From Candidatus Omnitrophota bacterium (GTDB taxonomy: Bacteria > Omnitrophota > Gorgyraeia > JABMRN01): a DNA stretch of 7,710 nucleotides. The notes under the pieces are model-generated. The model searched no databases and had not been told where the DNA came from. It worked only from the letters and a program-made list of their open reading frames with translations. The translations under genes and the position numbers were made by a program. The DNA lies in the NCBI GenBank assembly GCA_013202515.1, contig JABMRN010000217.1, positions 1 through 7,710 on the forward strand, given 5' to 3'. How positions within the stretch are numbered: position 1 is the first letter of the stretch; each line of letters begins with the position of its first letter. Shown here piece after piece: positions 1 to 6,039 of the stretch.

Positions 1-2064
1 ATGAGTATCGGTAAAACCTTTAAAGAATCTTTCCAAAAAGCAATCCGTTCTCTTGAAATAAAGAGATACGGTCTCGGCGGAGCAAAGGATTTTAAGGATT
101 TGCCACTTGAAAACCTGAAAGAAAAGATATCTACGCCATCGAGTGAGCGTATTTTTCTCATGTATGAGGCTCTGCGTAAAGGAATGGCTGTTGAGGAACT
201 TCATAAGCTGACTCACATAGGCCGTTATTTCATCAATGAAATGAAAGAGCTTGTAGAATTCGAAGAAGATCTTTTAAAACACGACTGGAAAAGCCTCTCT
301 GACAAAAAACTTGCCAAAGCAAAAGAATGGGGTTTTTCCGATAGATATTTGGCAGACCTTTTTAAAATAAAGGAAGTCGAGGTAAGGCAAAGAAGGATCA
401 GAATAGGAAAACATGGAAGGTTTGAAACCGTTCCGGTTAGCGGTGTTGAAAATGCCGCATATTACTACTCAACATACATTGGTGAGGATGTCGTCCCTGT
501 TTCACCTAATAAAAAGATAATGATCCTAGGCGGCGGCCCCAACAGAATAGGCCAGGGAATTGAATTTGACTATACGTGTGTTCATGCGGCATTCGCCCTT
601 CGCGATGAAGGCTATGAATCAATCATGGTTAATTGTAATCCTGAAACAGTTTCAACGGATTATGATACATCAAATAAACTCTACTTCGAACCCCTTACCG
701 TGGAAGACGTTCTGACAATTTACGAGAAAGAAAAACCGGACGGGGTCATAGTGCAATTCGGCGGTCAGACACCATTAAACATTGCTCAGGAGCTAAAAAA
801 CAACGGTGTTAAAATCCTTGGTACATCACCTGAAAGCATACATCTTGCCGAAGACAGAGAGCGCTTCAAGGAAAAAATGACGGTATTGGGTATCCCTCAA
901 CCTGAAAGCGGTATAGCGCGTTCGCTTGAAGAGTCCATATCTATAGCTAATAAAATAGGTTATCCACTCATGGTAAGGCCTTCCTACGTTTTGGGTGGCC
1001 GTGGCATGGAGGTTATATACGACGAATATATGTTAAAGGAATACGCCATCAAAGCTATCAAGGTAAGCCCCGAACATCCTATGCTAATCGACAGATTCCT
1101 AGAGCAAGCAACTGAGGTAGAAGTCGACGCACTATCTGATGGGGAAAATGCCTTTGTTGCTGCTGTAATGGAGCATATTGAGCTTGCCGGCGTTCATTCG
1201 GGTGATTCGGCATGTGTCATTCCTCCAAGAACCATAAAGGAAAAACATCTAAAAACAATCGAAACATACACTACTCAAATTGCAAAGAAGCTGAAGGTTA
1301 TTGGATTAATGAACATTCAGTATGCGATATGCAACGATAAGGTTTACATTTTGGAAGCTAACCCGCGCGCTTCGAGAACAGTTCCGCTTGTATCCAAGAT
1401 ATACGGCATTCAGATAGCACGTATAGCGACACTGCTTATGCTTGGCAAAAAGATTAAGGATTTTCCAGAAGTCAAAGCGCGCAAAGTACCGTATGTCGCC
1501 GTAAAAGAGGCTGTGTTTCCGTTCAATATGTTCCCTGAGGTAGATCCGCTTCTTGGACCTGAAATGAGAGCAACCGGAGAGGTGATGGGAATCGCCGATA
1601 CGTTCGGGCTTGCATTTTACAAGGCGCAAGAAGCCGCTGGTTCCAAACTTCCTCAGAAGGGTAACGTCTTGCTTACAGTTGCGGACAAAAACAAAAAGAA
1701 TCTTCTTCCGATTGCAAAACAAATAAGAGCACTCGGATTTAAGATTTTCGCAACCGAAGGAACAGGCTCTTTCCTTAAAAAGAATGGAATCGAAAATATT
1801 CTTTTGAGAAAAGTACACGAGGGAAGACCAAATATCGCTGATGCCATAAAAAACATGGAAATCAATCTGATTATTAATACGCCTATCGGAAAAAGCAGTA
1901 AATATGACGACAGCTACATAAGAACTATGGCTATACAGCATAAGATTCCTTACATTACCTCTTTGGCAGCTGCAACGGCAAGTATTGAAGGAATCCAGGC
2001 AATCTCCAATTCGGAGCATACTCAACCGAAATCGCTTCAAGATTACTACAAGGAATTAACATGA
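1..2064 (+). CDS. carB: Carbamoyl-phosphate synthase large subunit, C-terminal part (5' end outside window)
   Basis: CarB makes carbamoyl phosphate from bicarbonate, ATP and ammonia delivered by the CarA glutaminase, for pyrimidine and arginine synthesis in the cytoplasm. The frame is open from base 1, and the opening MSIGKTF matches the conserved internal MSIGRTF of CarB, so the ATG at base 1 is not the true start. About 385 residues (first ATP-grasp half) are missing compared with the usual ~1070. In window residue numbers: oligomerisation domain ~15-160; pre-ATP-grasp Rossmann start of the second synthetase half with GGGPNRIGQG at 177-186 and NCNPETVSTD after it; ATP-grasp core with RPSYVLGGRG at 326-335 and the metal-binding LEANPRASRT at 451-460; MGS-like allosteric domain ~554-687 with FATEGT and INTP. 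No key residue appears lost in this part. The stop overlaps the next gene's ATG (ATGA), which suggests translational coupling. Identification is very secure. Confidence 0.97.
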   Translation: MSIGKTFKESFQKAIRSLEIKRYGLGGAKDFKDLPLENLKEKISTPSSERIFLMYEALRKGMAVEELHKLTHIGRYFINEMKELVEFEEDLLKHDWKSLSDKKLAKAKEWGFSDRYLADLFKIKEVEVRQRRIRIGKHGRFETVPVSGVENAAYYYSTYIGEDVVPVSPNKKIMILGGGPNRIGQGIEFDYTCVHAAFALRDEGYESIMVNCNPETVSTDYDTSNKLYFEPLTVEDVLTIYEKEKPDGVIVQFGGQTPLNIAQELKNNGVKILGTSPESIHLAEDRERFKEKMTVLGIPQPESGIARSLEESISIANKIGYPLMVRPSYVLGGRGMEVIYDEYMLKEYAIKAIKVSPEHPMLIDRFLEQATEVEVDALSDGENAFVAAVMEHIELAGVHSGDSACVIPPRTIKEKHLKTIETYTTQIAKKLKVIGLMNIQYAICNDKVYILEANPRASRTVPLVSKIYGIQIARIATLLMLGKKIKDFPEVKARKVPYVAVKEAVFPFNMFPEVDPLLGPEMRATGEVMGIADTFGLAFYKAQEAAGSKLPQKGNVLLTVADKNKKNLLPIAKQIRALGFKIFATEGTGSFLKKNGIENILLRKVHEGRPNIADAIKNMEINLIINTPIGKSSKYDDSYIRTMAIQHKIPYITSLAAATASIEGIQAISNSEHTQPKSLQDYYKELT

Positions 2065-3596
2065 AAGCAAAAAAACACAAATCCAAATCGCTAGGGTTTG
2101 ATAACGAAAGATATTTAAAAGAACAGACCAAGTCGATTCTTTCAAGGGTCAAGAAATTTAACAATAAGCTCTATCTTGAATTCGGCGGGAAGATTATATT
2201 TGACTATCACGCTTCGAGGGTATTGCCCGGTTTTGATCCCAACGTAAAAATGCGTCTTTTGCAGAAGCTAAAAAATAAAGCCGATATCATCCTGTGTATA
2301 TATGCTGGGGACATAGAGAGAAGAAAGGTTAGGGCTGATTTCGGGATCACTTACGACGTTGATGCCATGAAGCTTATTGACGATTTGCGTGAGTGGGGCA
2401 TCAATGTATTAGCTGTTGTGATAACAAGATTCGACAATCAACAGTCTGTAAAAATATTCAAAAACAAATTGGAGCGCAGAGGGGTTAAGGTCTATACGCA
2501 TCGGTTCACAAAGGGATATCCCACTAATGTTAATCAGATTGTCAGTGATGAAGGGTATGGCCGAAATGAATATATTAAAACAAAGAAGCCATTAGTCATT
2601 GTTACGGGACCTGGACCAGGCAGTGGAAAGCTTGCTACCTGCCTTTCGCAATTGTACCACGATTATAAGAAGGGTAAAAAATCAGGCTATGCAAAATTTG
2701 AGACATTTCCAATATGGAACATTCCTCTCAAGCATCCAGTAAACGTGGCGTATGAAGCCGCTACAGCCGATCTGAAAGATTTTAACCTGGTAGATCCGCA
2801 TCATCTAAAATCCTATAAGAAATCAACGATAAACTATAACCGCGATGTCGAAGTGTTTCCCATTCTAAAGAGAATACTGGAAAAGATAACGGGAGGCAAG
2901 GCCCTATACAAATCTCCTACCGATATGGGCGTAAATCGCGCTGGTTTTGGTATCGTTAATGATAAGATCGTAAGAAATGCGGCGAAAGAGGAAGTTATTC
3001 GCAGGTATTTCAGATATCGCTGTGAATATGTGCTCGGCTTTGTGGATAAGGATACGGTTGAAAGGGCTGATGAAGTAATGAAAGAACTTAAGTTAAAGCC
3101 CGAGAATAGAAAGGTAGTCGTACCGGCCAGACATGCTGGAAATGATGCAAAGAAAAAAAATAAAGGCAATAAAGGCATCTTTTGTGGCGCTGCGATTGAA
3201 TTGAAAGACGGATCGATTGTAACTGGAAAAAATTCACCGCTTATGCATGCAGCATCAAGCCTTGTATTAAACGCAATAAAGACACTTGCAGGCATGCCAG
3301 ATAAATTACACCTTTTGCCACCGAACATAATAGAATCGATAGCAAATCTGAAAGAAAATGTTTTAAGTGAAAAAACTATCAGTCTTGACTTAGAAGAAGT
3401 GCTAATAGCTCTTAGCATGAGTGCAGCTACGAATCCAGCCGCACAACTTGCAATGGAAAGATTAAAGGACCTCAGAGGTTGCGAAGTTCATATGACGCAC
3501 ATGCCTGCCTCAGGTGATGAAGCAGGTCTAAGAAGACTTGGGGTCAATCTTACAAGCGATCCGAACTTTTCTTCGACTAGTCTTTTTTCGGCGTAA
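2061..3596 (+). CDS. DUF1846 / UPF0371 family protein, function unknown
   Basis: The 511-residue protein matches the DUF1846 (UPF0371) family along its whole length; members are usually around 500 residues. Recognised stretches are GFDNERYLKEQ near the N-terminus, KLYLEFGGK followed by DYHASRVLPGFDP, KVRADFGITYD, and VTGPGPGSGKLATCLSQLYH with a P-loop-like GPGPGSGK at residues 183-190. Then come FPIWNIPLKHPVNVAYEAAT, SPTDMGVNRAGF, and a C-terminal RRLGVNLTSDPNF. No signal peptide or membrane segment is seen, so it is probably cytosolic. The P-loop-like stretch hints at nucleotide or phosphate binding; this is inference, as I know of no established reaction for the family. A Lys-rich insertion-like patch (NDAKKKNKGNKG) lies near residue 355-370. 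The ATG lies inside the carB stop (4-base overlap), fixing the start and arguing for co-expression with pyrimidine and purine genes. Confidence 0.93.
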   Translation: MKAKKHKSKSLGFDNERYLKEQTKSILSRVKKFNNKLYLEFGGKIIFDYHASRVLPGFDPNVKMRLLQKLKNKADIILCIYAGDIERRKVRADFGITYDVDAMKLIDDLREWGINVLAVVITRFDNQQSVKIFKNKLERRGVKVYTHRFTKGYPTNVNQIVSDEGYGRNEYIKTKKPLVIVTGPGPGSGKLATCLSQLYHDYKKGKKSGYAKFETFPIWNIPLKHPVNVAYEAATADLKDFNLVDPHHLKSYKKSTINYNRDVEVFPILKRILEKITGGKALYKSPTDMGVNRAGFGIVNDKIVRNAAKEEVIRRYFRYRCEYVLGFVDKDTVERADEVMKELKLKPENRKVVVPARHAGNDAKKKNKGNKGIFCGAAIELKDGSIVTGKNSPLMHAASSLVLNAIKTLAGMPDKLHLLPPNIIESIANLKENVLSEKTISLDLEEVLIALSMSAATNPAAQLAMERLKDLRGCEVHMTHMPASGDEAGLRRLGVNLTSDPNFSSTSLFSA

Positions 3597-3617
3597 TACA
3601 AAATACTATTAGGAAAC

Positions 3618-3621
3618 GAGG
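3618..3621 (+). promoter_or_regulatory. Ribosome binding site of the PurF-like gene, deciding its start
   Basis: A GAGG core lies six bases before the ATG at 3628. The in-frame codons just upstream are TAA (3622-3624) and CTA, so the reading frame cannot be extended upstream to pick up a cysteine. This matters because the encoded protein starts Met-Ser where a class II glutaminase should start Met-Cys. Confidence 0.7.
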
Positions 3622-3627
3622 TAACTA

Positions 3628-5037
3628 ATGAGTGGGATATTCGGGGTGATTTCAAAGAAAGATTGCGTAGAAACGTTGTTCTACGGAACGGATTACCATT
3701 CTCATCTGGGTACGGAATTCGGAGGCATGGCGGTTCTCGGAAGAAAGTTTACGCGCCAGATTCACGATATCAGCCAGGGGCAATTTAAATCGAAATTCTT
3801 TGCAGATTCAAAAAACATGAAAGGCAACAAGGGTATTGGGGTCATAAGCGCCTTTGAAGAACAGCCAATGTATCTCAACTCCAAATTTGGACCTTTCTGC
3901 CTTGTTACAAACGGAATCATAGAAAATGTCGATGAACTTGCAAGCAATCTCTTACATAGAGGGATTTCATTCACTGAAGTGAGCAAGGGAGCGGTAAACA
4001 CAACTGAATTGGTGGCTAAGCTGATCAGCCAGGGAACTAGTTTAGTAGATGGAATTGAAAAAATGTTTGCAGCGATAAAAGGATCCTGCTCTTTGCTCAT
4101 TTTAAACAAAGATGGAATTTATGCAGCAAGAGATAGGCTTGGCTACACCCCCCTTGTAGTCGGTAAGCGCGAGGGCTCTTGTGCAGTCACCTCCGAAACT
4201 TGCGCTTTCTCAAACAGCGATTACAAAATTGTAAAATACCTAGAACCCGGTGAAATAGTTCTTCTTAAAGAAAAAGGCATGATAGAAAAACGTCCCGGAA
4301 GAAAAACAAATCAGATCTGCGCATTTATGTGGATATACACAGGTTTTCCTGCCTCAAGCTATGAGGGGATAAACACCGAAATAGTTCGAGAGAAATGCGG
4401 GCGTTGTCTTGCAAAGCATGATAAGGATATTAATATCGATCTAGTAGCCGGTGTACCGGATTCTGGAATCGCACATGCAATAGGCTATGCTATGGAAAGC
4501 AAAAAACCTTACAGGAGGCCTCTGGTAAAGTACACTCCTGGCTACGGAAGGAGCTACACGCCACCATCGCAGCAAACGCGCGATTTAATTGCCAGAATGA
4601 AATTGATCGCCATAAAAGAAATCATAAAAGGCAATAGAATTGTAATCTGCGAGGATTCCATAGTTAGGGGAACACAGCTTAAAAATTTTACCGTAAACAA
4701 ACTGTGGGATGCAGGTGCAAAAGAGGTGCATATAAGGCCGGCATGTCCGCCGCTGATGTTTCCTTGCCGATTCAATCTATCCACACGAAGCATAGACGAG
4801 CTTGCAGCAAGAAAAGCGATACGTTCGCTCGAAGGACATGATCTTGAGGATGTTTCAGAATACATAAAGACCGATTCTAAAAAATATGAAAAAATGGTCA
4901 ACTGGATCGCAAAGGATCTGGACGTTACCTCGCTTAGATATCAAACTATTGACGATATGATTAAGGCAATCGGATTGCCTAAAGAAAAATTATGTCTCTA
5001 TTGTTGGACCGGCAAGTGTCCCAAAGTTCAAGGCTAA
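3628..5037 (+). CDS. PurF-like amidophosphoribosyltransferase homologue with degenerate glutaminase site (no Cys nucleophile)
   Basis: The 469-residue protein has PurF architecture: an Ntn glutaminase-type domain (~1-215) and a type I phosphoribosyltransferase domain (~225-450). PurF makes phosphoribosylamine from PRPP and glutamine in the first purine step. The transferase half looks intact: GVPDSG, RSYTPPSQQTRD followed by RMKL, and the PRPP motif ICEDSIVRGTQ at 340-350. Cysteines matching the four 4Fe-4S ligands of Bacillus PurF are present at C231, C380, C456 and C459. The glutaminase half is degenerate. It starts MSGIFGV instead of MCGIFGV, LQHRGQ is HSHLGT (Arg lost at L27), GIGHVRY is GIGVISA (Arg73 equivalent is S74), and the Asp127 equivalent is T125. 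The oxyanion Asn-Gly (N95-G96) remains. It therefore probably cannot hydrolyse glutamine. It may be ammonia-dependent or have another role. From memory, similar PurF-annotated proteins starting MSGFFG exist in Bacteroidota and Clostridia. It lies 31 bases after the DUF1846 gene and 15 before nagB. Confidence 0.88.
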   Translation: MSGIFGVISKKDCVETLFYGTDYHSHLGTEFGGMAVLGRKFTRQIHDISQGQFKSKFFADSKNMKGNKGIGVISAFEEQPMYLNSKFGPFCLVTNGIIENVDELASNLLHRGISFTEVSKGAVNTTELVAKLISQGTSLVDGIEKMFAAIKGSCSLLILNKDGIYAARDRLGYTPLVVGKREGSCAVTSETCAFSNSDYKIVKYLEPGEIVLLKEKGMIEKRPGRKTNQICAFMWIYTGFPASSYEGINTEIVREKCGRCLAKHDKDINIDLVAGVPDSGIAHAIGYAMESKKPYRRPLVKYTPGYGRSYTPPSQQTRDLIARMKLIAIKEIIKGNRIVICEDSIVRGTQLKNFTVNKLWDAGAKEVHIRPACPPLMFPCRFNLSTRSIDELAARKAIRSLEGHDLEDVSEYIKTDSKKYEKMVNWIAKDLDVTSLRYQTIDDMIKAIGLPKEKLCLYCWTGKCPKVQG

Positions 5038-5040
5038 AGA

Positions 5041-5047
5041 GAAAGGA
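5041..5047 (+). promoter_or_regulatory. Ribosome binding site of nagB
   Basis: GAAAGGA ends five bases before the nagB ATG at 5053. It is an ordinary purine-rich site that supports this start; no other in-frame start is closer to the family N-terminus. Confidence 0.6.
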
Positions 5048-5052
5048 AAAAA

Positions 5053-5805
5053 ATGGCTGAAATTAAAAAAATTGGTACCATCAAAGTAATTATATGCGAC
5101 GATTCAAAAAATGCTGCCAAACATGGCGCTGAAATCTTTGCTGAGGTTATAAATAAGAAACCAGACGTAGTGTTGGGGCTTGCAACTGGGAGTACGCCTG
5201 TAGAACTTTACAAGGAACTTATACGCATGAATAAGGAAGGAGCATTAAGCTTCAAGCGGGTAAAATCTTTCAATTTGGATGAATACCTAGGATTAACGGG
5301 TGATCATCCGCAAAGCTACCGTTATTTTATGAATAAAAACTTATTTGACCATATCGATATCGAAAAGTCAAATACGCTGGTGCCGGACGGAACGTCTAAA
5401 AAACCAGAGGTTTCCTGCAAGCAATATGAAGAATCAATCAAAAAAGCCAATGGTGTAGACCTGCAGCTTTTGGGCATCGGCAGTAACGGCCATATTGCAT
5501 TTAACGAGCCGGGCTCTCCTCTAACCTCAAGAACAAGGGTTGTTGATTTAAAAGAAAATACGATTAACGATAACGCGCGTTTTTTTAGCAACAAATCAGA
5601 GGTTCCAAAGAAGGCCGTTACAATGGGGATAGGTACAATTTTGGAAGCAAAAAAAATTGTTCTTATTGCAACCGGGGCAAACAAAAAAAATGCGGTCAGT
5701 AAATCGTTAAACGGAAAACCTGATACCGATATTCCTGCATCTTTTCTACAAAACCATCCAGATTGTACGTTTATTGTCGATAAAGAAGCTTCGTCGCAAC
5801 TTTAA
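5053..5805 (+). CDS. nagB: Glucosamine-6-phosphate deaminase
   Basis: NagB converts glucosamine 6-phosphate to fructose 6-phosphate and ammonia in the cytosol, the reverse direction of GlmS chemistry. The 250 residues match the short NagB type (~240-250) rather than the 266-residue E. coli form. Seen motifs are the phosphate-binding GLATGSTPVELY (42-53), FNLDEYLGL with catalytic Asp76 (E. coli Asp72), and the active-site loop GIGSNGHIAFNEPGSP (141-156) with His147 and Glu152 (E. coli His143 and Glu148). SRTRVVDL, AVTMGIGTI and a C-terminal ASFLQNHPDCTFIVD complete the family pattern. Asn145 stands where E. coli has Asp141; Bacillus-type enzymes also have Asn there, so this is not a defect. 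A GAAAGGA ribosome site ends five bases before the ATG. The gene follows the PurF-like gene by 15 bases and is followed after 12 bases by a glmS remnant, so GlcN6P use and GlcN6P synthesis signals sit side by side. Confidence 0.95.
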   Translation: MAEIKKIGTIKVIICDDSKNAAKHGAEIFAEVINKKPDVVLGLATGSTPVELYKELIRMNKEGALSFKRVKSFNLDEYLGLTGDHPQSYRYFMNKNLFDHIDIEKSNTLVPDGTSKKPEVSCKQYEESIKKANGVDLQLLGIGSNGHIAFNEPGSPLTSRTRVVDLKENTINDNARFFSNKSEVPKKAVTMGIGTILEAKKIVLIATGANKKNAVSKSLNGKPDTDIPASFLQNHPDCTFIVDKEASSQL

Positions 5806-5817
5806 AATAGAACTTTT

Positions 5818-6039
5818 GTGTGCGGTATCATAGGTTATACAGGCAAGCGGAATGCTAAAGAGATCCTCTTAAGAGGTCTAACCAGATTGGAATATAGAGG
5901 ATATGATTCCGCTGGTATCGCTATATTGGAAAATGGCCGCCTCAATGCACTATTGAGTGGGAATAAATTCGGTGCGGCTAGGGGTAGCTGTAAAACTGAA
6001 AATAAAAAAGGAGGAAATGCAAGATGGAGGCAGCCATGA
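5818..6039 (+). pseudogene. glmS: Truncated 5' remnant of glmS (glutamine-fructose-6-phosphate aminotransferase)
   Basis: GlmS makes glucosamine 6-phosphate from fructose 6-phosphate and glutamine and is normally about 600 residues. Here a GTG start opens a 73-residue frame. Its first ~42 residues are unmistakably GlmS: MCGIIGYTGKRNAKEILL with the nucleophile Cys2, then RLEYRGYDSAGIAILENGRL (23-42) carrying the conserved RGYDSAG. Similarity fades by about residue 50, and the tail (GAARGSCKTENKKGGNARWR) has no GlmS character. The rest of the glutaminase domain, including the Asn-Gly oxyanion and Asp residues, and both sugar isomerase domains are absent. No other frame of the 60 bases before purL continues it. 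The upstream sequence (AATAGAACTTTT) is a poor ribosome site. The frame ends in TGA at 6037-6039, overlapping an ATG of purL. The simplest reading is an internal deletion that removed most of glmS; a short expressed peptide is possible but unsupported. Confidence 0.72.
6008..6014 (+). promoter_or_regulatory. Strong Shine-Dalgarno site for purL
   Basis: AAGGAGG is the strongest ribosome-binding match in the window, nine bases before the ATG at 6024. A second site, GGAGG at 6026-6030, lies five bases before the in-frame ATG at 6036. The upstream, longer site favours 6024, but either ATG could serve. Confidence 0.7.

Noticed and set aside
1..3. ATG at base 1 as the start of a 687-residue carB-like gene
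   Set aside because: MSIGKTF is a conserved internal sequence of CarB at the entry to the oligomerisation domain. The first ATP-grasp half must lie upstream of the window.
1306..2040. Long minus-strand open frame of 244 codons opposite carB
   Set aside because: It lies wholly within a strongly conserved carB region, is rich in Cys, Arg and Ser in a way typical of antisense shadow frames, and shows no recognisable domain.
2834..3418. Minus-strand open frame of 194 codons opposite the DUF1846 gene
   Set aside because: It is a shadow of a well-matched plus-strand gene, with Ser/Phe-rich low-information sequence and no family resemblance.
5485..5487. Asn in place of the E. coli NagB active-site Asp141
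   Set aside because: Bacillus-type NagB proteins also have Asn in this GxNGH loop, so it is normal family variation and not a loss of activity.
5865..5876. Perfect 12-base palindrome CCTCTTAAGAGG in the glmS remnant
   Set aside because: It falls within conserved GlmS codons, has no loop or T-tract for a terminator, and is short enough to be chance. It would only matter if the same site recurred near other genes.
5958..6007. Possible fusion of the glmS 5' end to the glmS 3' tail (deletion joining both ends)
   Set aside because: I compared the tail in all three frames with the usual GlmS C-terminus (PRNLAKSVTVE). Only a few scattered residues match, and no frame gives a clear tail and stop.
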